DNA of 64,000 nt, from positions 36,709,502 to 36,773,501 of the forward strand of contig JALIRH010000004.1 in NCBI GenBank assembly GCA_023055505.1, written 5' to 3'. Positions 1-10,023 of this stretch are shown piece after piece; within the stretch, counting starts at the first letter, position 1, and the number at the start of each line of letters is the position of its first letter. The position numbers and the translations under genes were made by a program. A model generated the notes under the pieces. It searched no databases. It was not told where the DNA came from and saw only the letters and a program-made list of their open reading frames with translations. The stretch comes from Callipepla californica brunnescens. Its lineage: Eukaryota > Chordata > Aves > Galliformes > Odontophoridae.

Positions 1-93
1 TTTATTAAAGTTACTTTAGCGTCGTGTGTAGAAGTGGTACTGTAGGGTGGTGGGATTGGGTTTAAATGATTTACCGTTGTTCTGTATTTAAAG

Positions 94-252
94 CTCCACA
101 GAAGCAGACTGTTCCGGTTGCACCAAGAACTCGAATTAGCCCAGAAGAATCTCAGTTAGAAGTAATCCACCTGCAAAGCAGACTCCCTGCTCTGAGTTCT
201 CAGCTTCAAGTAGAAGAGCCAAAGGAGCAGCAGACAGCTGAAGGAATTCAAG
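94..252 (+). CDS. ZC3H14: ZC3H14 exon (first visible), Ser/Gln/Glu-rich linker
   Basis: The exon follows the acceptor TATTTAAAG and is read as APQKQTVPVAPRTR, then an E/Q-rich stretch ending EGIQ. The donor is CAAG|GTCACC, which is weaker than usual. It is phase 1 at both ends and so could be skipped without a frameshift. It is low-complexity, probably disordered protein, with no domain visible. Confidence 0.8.
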
Positions 253-3200
253 GTCACCTGATAATATTCTTTAATAATTTATACCAAAGAATGTCCTTTT
301 ACAGCAGGCTGAGCAGACAAAAAGAGGTGCTTAATTTTTTAGTCACCCTCAAGAGTTGCGTGTGGAAATGTCCTGAAAACCAAGAAGCTTTGTGATGCAT
401 TGCTGCAGAGTTTAACCATACACAGATAACTTCAGATGACTTAAGCAGCAAGCAGAGGGCGATGCAGCATTGTGGCATGCTCATTGCCATTGGTAAGGAT
501 TGGTACACATTCCTTACTGAAACAGAAGGATTCCAACAGAATAGTTGGAATTCTGTCTGTAAAATAGGTAAGAAAAAGGTTTCTCAGTTTTAAAACTGAT
601 GAACAGAAAATATTTCTGTTAAGTATTGTGGCTCTTTTCCTACTGAAATGGAATAGAACGTTGCTGTTTGTTTCACCTGTTTTTGAGAAGGTCACAGTGA
701 GTTGTGGTGCCGTGGTGTGTGTGCAAGCTCTGGGCAGTCAGCAGCTGCAGGGAGCTGTGCTGCCTGACTGCAGAAAACCAGTCCTTTCTGACACAGTGAA
801 GAAAGGGGCTCTAATGAGAATGGATTTCGCTGTTGAAGTTGTGGAGGGAGTTAGGGTCTGTGTCAGTACGCTTCAGTTCTACAGCTTCGTTTTTAAAGCT
901 TCGTTTGAAATTTCATCCATTGCTCTGCAGTTTCATTGTGACAAAAAGTAAATCATGCTCCAGATTCGTGGCTGTTTATTTCTTTGTTTGTTTCTCTCTT
1001 TTAGGAGCAGAACAGAAGGAGCTCTCTTCTCGGCTCCAGGTAGATCCTGTCATTGAGGATACCTTGCAAGTAACACAAGGTTAAGTTTCCTCATCTTTTA
1101 TTCCTAATGAAAAATGCTCATTCTCAGATTCAGTGCTACTGGTAGCGAATACTAAAAGAAAACTTCGTTTTCAGTTATTTATATTGATTTCTAGTATTTC
1201 CTACTTTCTGTACGTCTCAGGATAGAAACTGTTACATCAATAGATGTTCAGAGCCTCAGAGGTTTTGTGTGTTTCCTTCAGTGCTGTGTCAGTGCAGCAT
1301 TGTTAGTTCCAATGCAGGGTTTTCTGTTCAAGCCCAATACCATCTGCAGTTCCCAATGATTGCAGAAAAGGAAAGTAAAAATGTTTTCTGCAAGCTACTA
1401 GTAAGAATTTAGAACAAGAGAAATGTAGTTCATTGGCCATGTCAGCTGATCTTCATTAGTTATGCTGTAAGCTAGAGTATAATTATGTGATCATCTTTGT
1501 GATTTTTTTTTTTCTTTGTATGTAATTTTTCTCCCAAATCAGATTACTATGACGGAGAATCCGTGGTCCATACCGACACGAGGTCATTCATCCTGAAGAA
1601 GCCCAAACTGTCTGAGGAAACAGCACCACAGAACCAGCAGCTGGGAAAGAGGGCCACAGAGGCAATGCGTGTCCTCTCAGGACGTCTGATACAGACACGG
1701 TAAAGAGTTATTTCTTAAACAAGTCAGAATGTTTGTGAGTCACATGGAATCATACAGCTGTTCTGTTGGCTTGTAAGTCCAGGCAAGGTCTGTGTGATCT
1801 TGAAAAAAGATGTTAAATGGAAAACAATTCGCAGAGTCAGCCATAATTTGAGGTTGTCTCTGATTTCCAAGGAAACAGAAGAAACTGACAAGGTACTTAT
1901 CTTTCTTATGTGAGTAATCTTTAGTTTTGTACCTGTTTCACCTTCTGTTGTATTAATGAAATGCCTCTTAATGCCATATTGAGTAAGAACAACCCTGCTT
2001 GAGCTGTCAGCATGGGAGGGAAAGCAGCACGTTCTGTGTAGCTCAGTGCCACACACCTGCAGTCACACAGCGTGTGGGTCAGGTGATTGAAGGCACCTCG
2101 TGACTTTGGCCAGGAGTTTGAATGTCTCATCAGTTGCACATCGTGTTGTGGGTGGGTACAAAGGAATGACCATTGCGTGGTAGTTCTTCTGTTTCATTAA
2201 AGGTTTGGTATTCCTCGTAACAGTTTTATCTGTATGTGCCTGCACCTTACCTGTTAAGTGAAAACCACTCTCATTTGTAGTGCATACTTCATCATGTGGG
2301 CTGCTGTGCTCTCTCATTGTGTTTGGGAAACTTAGGTTTCATTTCTGTGAGTGGCATTAACAGCATGTGGTCAGTAAGGCCAGAACCAACACTGAGTGCA
2401 CGAGCAAACCACAGAGGAGAATCCCAGAGTAGTTGACACCGTTCACAGTTGACAGCTGTGATATTGTGCTACAGGAGAGAGGTGAATCTTTGCGCTGAAT
2501 GGAAACCTTTCTGACTATTTCAGCGTTCTAACTAGTCATGTTGTTAGCACTATTTTTCTCTCTTTTTAGGAGAGCACTGGAGTTGCTTTTAGCCCAGTTT
2601 CACAGAGAAGCAAAGTTTATGCCCCTTGTCATAGCCAAGAGCTCCATAGTGTGTTACTGTATATTTACAGTCACGTTGGTTTAGGTCATCACTCAGATGA
2701 AATGGGTGGAGAAAAGATGTATTCATCTCCTGGTTTTATACTCCTTTATCCCCTTTGAGAACTGTCATTTCCAGGATTCCAAGGCTGGAGTGAGCTTTGG
2801 TAAGGCTGAGCATTGAAGTTCTCAGTGCAAAAAAACTTTGTCTCATATTGTGCTGTTCAGTAGTTCTGAGGAGGTAAAAGGTTTGTGATTACAGGGATGT
2901 TATTTACCTTCGCTTTTTTGGTTCTCAGAACAAAATCACCTTAAATAATCACTTTCCTGTCTGTGTTTAGTAGTATATGTTTAGCAGAAAGCAGCAACTC
3001 GAGTGTTCCTGTCCATTCTGACATTGCTTCTGTCAACGGTTTACCGGGCTAGATCGGCCCGGTTCCGTGACAATTGGTGCGGGGGACCCACAGACCCACG
3101 CCCCAGGAAAGGGGAAGGAATAAGGGAAAAGGAAAAAGGGAGATGGGCCTAGAAACAAAACAGCGGCAACGATCTAAGGAGGAAAGCTAATTTACTAAAT

Positions 3201-6200
3201 AAGATATTAGAAGGCAAAATAACACAAAATAATACAATGTAATTGGAATTGAGGCTAATGAAATGAGCAAGAGAGAGTGTCCGATAAACCGAAGGCCTTA
3301 CGCTAACGCTGAAGGCGATACGGCAGCGAGCACCCACTGCTGAGACGATCCCGAAGGAAAGAGAGTGTCCCGTGACCGCTGAGGGTTTTTATCTGTTCCC
3401 TCTGAGCGGAAAACACGTAAAAATACAAAGCATCGCAAAGTCCTCTGGGGAATGTAGTTCTTCTTCTCTTCTGAGACAGGTATACCTGGAATTATCAATG
3501 ATCTATGGAGCTGGAGTATTAGCTCTTCAACTCTCAATGTAATACATGATGTCATGATGTGGAATACCAGTACCAAAAATCATAAAACCATGACAGCTTC
3601 CTAGTGTTTGAGAGATTCCAGAAGGCAAACAGTTGTAATTGATGTTAATTATTGTTAGTCTTAGAAGAAAGCTGATGCTGTGTTACTCTGTGGCTTGTAA
3701 CACTACTGGTACTAGGGCAGCTCACATTTTGACTTGAGAGGCTTGAGTAAGAATCTTATTTTTACTGCATTTCTTTGTTTTATAGAGACCAGGTTGCGCA
3801 GCCAGAGAAACCTGCTAGTCCCAAGTTCATCGTGACTCTGGATGGTGTGCCCAGTCCCCCGGGATACCTTTCAGATCAAGAAGAGGAAGATATGTATATA
3901 ACTGAAGGATTAAAGCCAATTACCCAAAATCTATGTGCAGGCAAAGGATTAAAAGGCCTTCGAGCACAGCAGATGCAGATTGTAACCCGGCAGCTAGACA
4001 CTTCTGATGGTAATTACTCTTTCCAGCAGCTTCTAATAGTAACGGGGCGGTTTGATTGCAGGTGGAACTCCTGGGTGTTATCATTCTCAACAAATCAAAG
4101 TGATGGTATTAATCTTCCCCTTGAGAACACCCCTGAGGCAAATGAAAGGCTTAGAGGCCTTTATCTTGATAAAGGAGAGCAATACCACTCGTAAGTCATT
4201 CTCTATACAACTCTGTACCAGTGATTTTTTTATTTTTATTTTGAAAATGTGGTTTGTCTTCATTACCAGAGATCTGCACTTCTGTGTGATGAGACAGATC
4301 TTGGGATGAATGCTTTCCTGTGTCTCAACCAAATGCGTCAGTTGGTATTAACCTTAATGTTTCTGTCGGGATCTGTGGTACCAAAAGGTGCATTTGAGTA
4401 TGAGGTGTTGGTGGAGTTCAGTTGCTGGAATCTGTGTTGAATAATGTGGGAAATGGTACAGTGGGTACTTAGGGTCATGATGGAATTCAGCTCTTTTAGG
4501 GGACCTTTATTTTCTAACATAGCAGTGCGTCCAACTTAAGAAGGAATAATATTTGGTACTGCGTGGAGGGCAGTGAAGGTTCACAGAGCCAGCTGTAAAG
4601 GTGTCAGCAGTTCCAGGAGAACTGTGGGGGAGCTGCGGCTATAATCCAGTAGGTGCATCCTGTGAGCCTTTCTTTCCCATGGTTTCAGTGTTACTGTTCA
4701 TTTCAGGCAGTACCGCCCTTCCAAACGTGTGCAGCCTCTCTCATGCTCCTTTCTAAAGCTCTGTGGTACAGGAGGTGTTTCAGGGATAGGTATCTATCTG
4801 TTGGGGATTTCTGACTGGTAAATGAAGTTAGCCTGAAGTGCCATACAGATAAATCCTAGTTGTCACAATCGACTTTTTAATATTTCCCTCAAATTAATTT
4901 TACAGAACCAAAAATATCTCGGGGAAAGGAAGCAGGACTGTAACAGTACCTGGCTGTGCAGAACAGTGTAACTGAGGTTAAGGAATCTTGGTCTTGTGTG
5001 TCTGAGGTCAGATCCGTTTGGCATGCACTTCAGTTTGGATTTGTGAATAAAATGAGTGATGTTGCTTTCAAACTGCTGAAATTGGTGCTTTGACACGGCA
5101 AGCAGGCTGTCAGTCCAGGGTTATGGCTTTTTTCACTTTGTAGTTTTGGAAATGCTCTTCAGATCGTGTGATCCTGCACACATTTTACTGCTGCTCATTT
5201 CTCTTTCATTAGCTTGTCATCCACTGAGCTGAGGTGGGGGGCACAAAGAACAGAACATATTTTGAATTTCAGTTATGCTACACTATGTAAGTCAAAATGT
5301 GCACGGGACCAGAAAGTTCTCAGATGTATTTGTTTGGCTGACTGTTTATTTTCCTTCCTAGTGGAAATGGAGCAGTTGAACATGCTACAGAAACAGGAGA
5401 AGGTGCTTGAGCGCTGCAAGTACTGGCCTGCCTGCAAAAATGGAGATGAGTGTGTGTACCATCACCCCACACAACCTTGCAAGTGAGTAGGACGAAGCTC
5501 ATCCACTTTAATCTTACTATTGTTTTTACCTCAGTGCTCCAAATTCCCCTTCTGTGATTTGAAAGCAGAGGCAAACTTGGGAGCACGCACTGAGCATTCT
5601 ACTTGACAAGCAGCAACAGTCTGCAGGAAACATTCCTGTTCTGAGATCAGTGTTGGGTGGCTGCCTTTACTGTGACGTTTGAGTTTTCCTTCTTTCACCT
5701 GAATTCAGAATAACGTTTCCTCTTCATGAACCATATCATGCTGGGAATGCCTTTGCTGCTCGGCACTGCACACTGAGAATGATGTTTTAGGCTGCAGCCT
5801 GTGGTGGAACTGCACCGAGTGCGGAGCAGTTCCCTTGTTTCCTCTGTATAAAAAGAGTACGTAGGGGAAATGAAGGCAGAGGAGCAGTGGTAGCTGTTAC
5901 ACTGTGTGTGTGTGTATGACTCACGTACGTGTGCAGACCCTGCTGCAGTTTTGGATGTTGTGTGGTATTTTGGCTTTCATGTGCTTGAGGATTTTGCTCC
6001 GACACAAGCTTACATCTTAATCTCTTTTCACTCAGAGTTTTTCCCAACTGCAAGTTCGCTGACAAGTGCTTGTTCATCCACCCAAACTGTAAATACGATG
6101 CGAAATGCACTAAGCCAGACTGCCCTTACACTCACGCCAGCCGACGAAACCCCCTTCCATCTCCCAAGCCAGGTGAGCTCCTCTTGTTTTTTGAGCCTTC

Positions 6201-8147
6201 AATAGGGGTGAAGTAGGAGCAGAAAATGTAATTGGTGAAAAAAATACTTATTTTTGCTTGATTTGATTTAATTTTCTGTGAAGTGTTTCATGTTAAATGA
6301 GCAGTAATAATCCAGTATTATGACAAAGCCCATGTTTGCTGTCAGGAGAATCCCAGGTTGCTTTTATTCATGTGTCTGTGTGAAACCTGAACGCAGGGCC
6401 AGAGCTGTACCTTGCACAGGTAGCTCCTTCTGCTGGAGGAGTTAGCCAGCACTGCACTTCTCACGTTTGTTCTCAGCTGAGTCACATTACCAAGGTACAG
6501 TACCATGTGTTGCCTGAGCTTTTCAGTTCTATCCGCTTAAACTCTGCCGGGCTCACCGCAGTCTAAAATCAGCACATGAAGTTCTCTGCCCGCCAGGATC
6601 ACTGCTTCATTTGTTGGCAGTGACAGCTCTGCTGTGAAATGGTGTAGAGCTGAGGCTGGTGATGACCTGCAGTCTGGCTGTGCCTCAGGCTGAGATCCAC
6701 TCAGCACGTTGTGATGGGCTTCTCCTATTTCTTGCAGAACTTCGGGGCATTATAAAATGTAATAATTTCTTGTGAAAGGATTGATACGTTTTTGTGGAAT
6801 TACATTTAAAAAAGCAGTTTGTTCTGATGGATGTCACGTTCCTGTTCTTTTTGCTTAGCACCACTCCCCACGCCGTCTATATCCTCCAGCAGTCCGCTGT
6901 GCAAGTTTTTTCCTGCTTGTAAGAAAATGGAGTGTCCGTTTTACCACCCCAAAGTAAGAGCTATCTCCTGTGCTTCTTTTCCACCCGGTGCTTGAAACAC
7001 GTTGCTTTGAGTCAGGGAACATCATGAACATGGCAGAATTTTTGCTTTTCACAAAAAAAACCACGCAGTGACTTCCAAAAGGAAATGTGGGCAGTGTGGA
7101 AGCCGTGTGCTTCCAACTCCTCAGTGTTCCTTTACCAAACTTCAGCAGCCACCCCGTTACCAGAGTATGTCAACGTGACGTATATTAGAACAGTTTGTAA
7201 CTGAAGTGCTTCTATTGTATGCAGCGGTCAATTGAAACTGCTCTGTAAACTCTTAAAGTGAATGAAAAAAGCCCAACTCTGTGTTGAATGGACAGCACTC
7301 ATCTATGGGGCCATCAGTTGAACGATCAGAGACCGTACTGTGATAGATTTGCACTTTAGAGGTCAGCTTGCCTGGGAGTTACAAAGCCAACTTTAAGCAC
7401 CGCTCTAAAATGCGTTTGTTTTTAGCACTGCAGGTTTAACACCCAGTGCACGAGGCCAGACTGCACCTTTTACCACCCGACCATCGCTGTCCCTCCGCGC
7501 CATGCCTTGAAATGGACTCGAACTCAAACCAGGTGACCTTCTTGTTTTTATTCTTTCTTTTTTTCTTGATAATTGTCCTGGAGTCGCAGATGTAATTTCA
7601 CTCACGAGTGAAGTGTCTGTGCCCAACAGCCAAGATTATTTGAAGAAAGGCAGCTGTTAGGAGGCATCTTTCTCGAACAGAACTCTGCCTGCTTTTAGTA
7701 GCAGGAACTTTTGCTGATGTGATGCAGCACTGCAGCTAGGAGGGAAGAGCTGCTGAAATCCTGACCGAGACCTGTTGCATTTTCAGCCTTATTCAGCTCC
7801 ATTTGGTGAACACAGCATCAGTTTTCTTTACAGCTCTGCCATCTCCTGCCCGAGCTGCCTTTTCCACAGTACACTCACGTACTTTTGAGTGTGTGTGAGC
7901 GGGGCAGTTCTGTGCTGTGGCAGAGCAGCTCCTTCCTGTGCTGCATCCACGATTCCCTGAGAGCAGTGGATGTCCCAGAGCCCGCTCGTGGGCCTTCCTT
8001 AAAGGTGCTCAGAGTGCCTGAGCCTTTCTCTCCATCTCATCTCATTTAGAAAAACTCTTCATTGCTACAGAGGTAAGAAACCATCTTCACAGAAGGGAGG
8101 GAGTTATACTCACATGGATTGTTTCTCTCTTTCCCCTCAGTGAATGA
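94..8147 (+). CDS. ZC3H14: ZC3H14, 3' half of the gene (nine coding exons)
   Basis: Nuclear poly(A)-RNA-binding protein of the Nab2/MSUT2 family. It coats poly(A) tails and influences tail length and mRNA quality control in the nucleus; that role is family knowledge. Visible exons are 94-252, 1005-1079, 1543-1699, 3786-4009, 5362-5482, 6036-6172, 6859-6953, 7426-7532 and 8141-8147. All junctions are GT/AG with matching phase, giving 359 uninterrupted codons and a TGA stop. Recognition rests on the conserved block beginning YYDGESVVHTDTRSF, the block KFIVTLDGVPSPPGYLSDQE, and five C-terminal CCCH fingers with all cysteines and histidines intact. The protein ends HALKWTRTQTSE. The N-terminal PWI-like part lies upstream of the window. 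The gene converges on EML5, the same neighbour as in human 14q31. A minus-strand solo LTR sits in the intron before the fourth visible exon. Confidence 0.96.
1005..1079 (+). CDS. ZC3H14: ZC3H14 exon, short linker
   Basis: A 75-nt, phase 1/1 exon with acceptor TCTTTTAG and donor CAAG|GTTAAG. It is read as AEQKELSSRLQVDPVIEDTL followed by QVTQ. The LSSRLQV core echoes LSSQLQV in the preceding exon. Confidence 0.88.
1543..1699 (+). CDS. ZC3H14: ZC3H14 exon with conserved YYDGE...HTDTRSFILKKPKL block
   Basis: The acceptor is CCCAAATCAG and the donor ACACG|GTAAAG (phase 2). It encodes DYYDGESVVHTDTRSF, then a basic KKPKLSEE segment that looks like a nuclear-localisation patch, and ends RVLSGRLIQTR. 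This block closely resembles mammalian ZC3H14 and fixes the gene identity outside the fingers. Confidence 0.95.
3031..3595 (-). mobile_element. Solo LTR of an endogenous retrovirus (ERVL-like, 5-bp TSD)
   Basis: A 565-bp unit flanked by perfect direct repeats GCTTC at 3026-3030 and 3596-3600. Read on the minus strand it starts TGTCATGG and ends CGTTGACA, the TG...CA ends of an LTR. A TATA-like GATAAAAA lies at 3386-3393 on that strand, and a CCGGGC/GCCCGG palindrome sits near the 3' end. There are no gag/pol/env reading frames and no second LTR, so it is a solo LTR left by recombination. A 5-bp duplication is typical of ERVL-class integrases; the exact family name is not determined. It lies antisense inside a ZC3H14 intron. 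Confidence 0.85.
3786..4009 (+). CDS. ZC3H14: ZC3H14 exon with KFIVTLDGVPSPPGY block
   Basis: The acceptor TTTTATAG is followed by RDQVAQPEKPASPK, the strongly conserved FIVTLDGVPSPPGYLSDQE and an acidic EEEDMYIT run, ending RQLDTSD. The donor used here is GATG|GTAATT because its phase 1 end matches the next zinc-finger exon. The frame stays open past this donor to 4194, but joining from the later GTAAGT at 4191 in that frame would hit a stop in the next exon. Confidence 0.92.
5362..5482 (+). CDS. ZC3H14: ZC3H14 exon encoding CCCH zinc finger 1
   Basis: The acceptor is TTCCTTCCTAG and the donor GCAA|GTGAGT. A short helix-like VEMEQLNMLQKQEKVLER precedes finger 1, CKYWPACKNGDECVYHH (C-x5-C-x5-C-x3-H). 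The exon ends at PCK, which supplies the first cysteine of finger 2 across the splice junction. Confidence 0.97.
6036..6172 (+). CDS. ZC3H14: ZC3H14 exon encoding CCCH fingers 2 and 3
   Basis: The acceptor is TTTCACTCAG and the donor CCAG|GTGAGC (phase 1). It is read as VFPNCKFADKCLFIH (the rest of finger 2), then NCKYDAKCTKPDCPYTH (finger 3, C-x5-C-x4-C-x3-H), then a Pro/Ser linker ending LPSPKP. All ligand residues are intact. Confidence 0.97.
6859..6953 (+). CDS. ZC3H14: ZC3H14 exon encoding CCCH finger 4
   Basis: The acceptor is TTTTTGCTTAG and the donor CCCAAA|GTAAGA (phase 0). A Pro/Ser-rich linker leads into LCKFFPACKKMECPFYHPK, finger 4 with C-x5-C-x4-C-x3-H spacing. Confidence 0.97.
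7426..7532 (+). CDS. ZC3H14: ZC3H14 exon encoding CCCH finger 5 and the C-terminal tail
   Basis: The acceptor is GTTTTTAG and the donor CCAG|GTGACC (phase 2). It encodes HCRFNTQCTRPDCTFYHP (finger 5) and the conserved tail PPRHALKWTRTQT. Confidence 0.97.
8141..8147 (+). CDS. ZC3H14: ZC3H14 terminal coding exon (completes Ser, then Glu-stop)
   Basis: After the acceptor TTTCCCCTCAG, T completes the serine codon split from the previous exon, followed by GAA TGA. The Ser-Glu end matches the usual ZC3H14 C-terminus. Only 7 nt of this exon are coding; the rest is 3' UTR. Confidence 0.93.
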
Positions 8148-8425
8148 CGGTGATACAGACGGGGACTGCCCCTTACTCCTTTGAACAGCAGCAGGAAGGA
8201 CAGTTGACCACGGGGCCGTGGGACGGTAGAAGAATTCATGCGTTTTGAACTTTTAATATACGTTGTTTTCATAAAACAAAGTTGACTGCATACTTGAAAT
8301 GTCTCTAATTTTCCAAGTTTGTAAGCTTGAGCAGTTTTACATTTTTTTTTTACACGGTGAGAAGATGTCTGTGTAAGAAAAGTTTACTTTAAATTCCATT
8401 AAAAACTTTCAAAGCACATTTTGTG
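8148..8425 (+). other. ZC3H14: ZC3H14 3' UTR (short form)
   Basis: Non-coding sequence after the stop. It ends shortly downstream of an ATTAAA hexamer at 8398 that is followed by a GU-rich tract (TTTTGTGTTCTTTT, about 8419-8432). The end point is inferred from these signals, and longer isoforms are possible. Confidence 0.6.
8398..8403 (+). terminator. Poly(A) signal ATTAAA of ZC3H14
   Basis: The common variant hexamer, with a U/GU-rich element 15-30 nt downstream. It is the best-placed plus-strand signal after the ZC3H14 stop. Confidence 0.65.
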
Positions 8426-8429
8426 TTCT

Positions 8430-8925
8430 TTTGAGTTAACGTTTCTTGCTTGAGATGAGGTGTGCTGGAGAAATGGATTGCTGTGAGGAAGTTTATCCCT
8501 ATATGAAGTGGTGCTTTTCCCCCCTGCCTGGGAGAGGAGGTGTAGTGTTGTTGTAGCAAACACGGATTGAACCCTTCACCCGTGCACGGGGAAGGAAAAG
8601 GTAATGGGTTTGGTTTGGCTGTTGGCTTTTCTTTTCCCATGCAGTAGTCGTTATACCCCAGCATTCAAGGGCACAATCCAGGAACAGGTAAGCAGTTATG
8701 TGATGTTGTGCTAAAACTTTGGAAATTAAACAGCACTTCACTTGCAAGAAACGCTTTCAGATATCAGTGTCAGCGCTTGGAACAGAGAACGCCTCCCTGG
8801 CAGCAGTGTGTGCTTGTGAACACTGCTTTCCTTGCAGCACAGCGCGGGCACGCTGCACTGAGCTGCTCCAGAAAAGCTCCGGTGGGAACTGCAATGATGG
8901 AGAATGGGGAGCAGGAGCATGAGTG
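8430..8925. other. Short convergent intergenic spacer
   Basis: About 0.5 kb between the inferred cleavage sites of ZC3H14 (+) and the distal EML5 signal (-). Open frames of about 60-90 codons on both strands overlap one another and resemble no family I know. I see no repeat or RNA gene. Confidence 0.5.
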
Positions 8926-8931
8926 CACTTT

Positions 8932-8937
8932 TTTATT
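8932..8937 (-). terminator. Candidate distal poly(A) signal AATAAA for EML5
   Basis: On the minus strand the context is ATTTAATAAAAAAGTGC. It is the last canonical hexamer before ZC3H14 begins. The upstream transcript sequence is AU-rich and contains a Pumilio-type UGUAAAUA at 9005-9012, as expected for a 3' UTR. Use would give an EML5 3' UTR of about 8 kb. Confidence 0.5.
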
Positions 8938-9986
8938 AAATGTTCCGTAGCTGTCGGGGAACTACATTGTCACAAAAATATACAAAAGAATTTCTTTGTA
9001 CAAATATTTACATTTGGTATCAGAAAACAACGTTAGCTACATCTTTTAACACGAGCTTCGACAAGTACAGTCCTGAATGCTGGAGCGTAACGCTCCAGGA
9101 GATCACCTTCAGTTGATTTAAATGTCAATTAAAGTACTCGAGGTTCATAACCAAATTTAAAAAAATCTTAATGCAAAAATCTGATGTTTAATTTCTATAG
9201 ATTATATATATAGATTTTACATATCTGCTTTACTTTAAATAAACATACGACACTGTTACAGGAAACAGGAGTTGATGGTGGAAAGCAACGTGGAGCACAG
9301 GCTCCCCGCCGCAGGAACACGCGGCCGTGCCTTTGGACTCGTTCAGAACACTTCTTTTTTATTCTTTTTGGTTAAAGCAAAAGGGATTATCCGACACAGT
9401 CCGTAATGAGACACAACAAATCTGAACGCACAGCTGGATCTTAAGCTTAAGCAACTACAGTAGGATATTCTCCTAAGGTGACCTGACAGGAGGGGAGCAG
9501 CAGAGGAGCAGCGCTGCAGTGGATTTTGTCTTTTTCCCAGGTGAAAGACTTGAAATCAGGGGCTGCACTGATTTAATTTTCATTTTCTCAATGCCTTCGT
9601 TAGCTGCCCCCTTCAGAACTGACTGCTGCTCCCATCCTTGCTGGATTGCAGCAGCTCGGCTGCCTCAGAGCACACTGCCGTAGCTTCAGTGTAGCACAAA
9701 CTGAGCCCTCTTTTCTGCTTAACAGACAGAAACACGGTGCCAGAGAGCAGTATAATACGTTGTTGAAGGGAAGGAGCCTAACGCAGTAGCTGAGATTGCT
9801 GTGTTAATTTAAACGAGCACTGTGGTCCTCAGTGAACGCTTACGTTACGTTTTACACTAAAAATGCACCAACTTTGCTCACAAATGAGCAGTGCAGCTTT
9901 TCCATGACTTTGTCTATCGTGCTGTCTACTCACAACTGATCCCAAAAGCACACACTAAGCTCAGCATTACCAAACGCTGTTCTGGT

Positions 9987-10023
9987 TTTTTGTTGTTGTT
10001 GCTGTTTTTGTTTTTTGTTTCTT
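9987..10023. repeat. T/G-rich simple repeat (TTG/TTTTTG)
   Basis: A low-complexity run of TTG and T4-6G units without coding potential, within the presumed EML5 3' UTR. Confidence 0.7.

Noticed and set aside
3298..3576. 92-codon minus-strand open frame
   Set aside because: It lies wholly inside the solo LTR and covers its promoter region; chance frame, no retroviral protein similarity seen.
5789..6110. 107-codon minus-strand open frame
   Set aside because: Antisense overlap with the ZC3H14 finger 2/3 exon and its upstream intron; no support.
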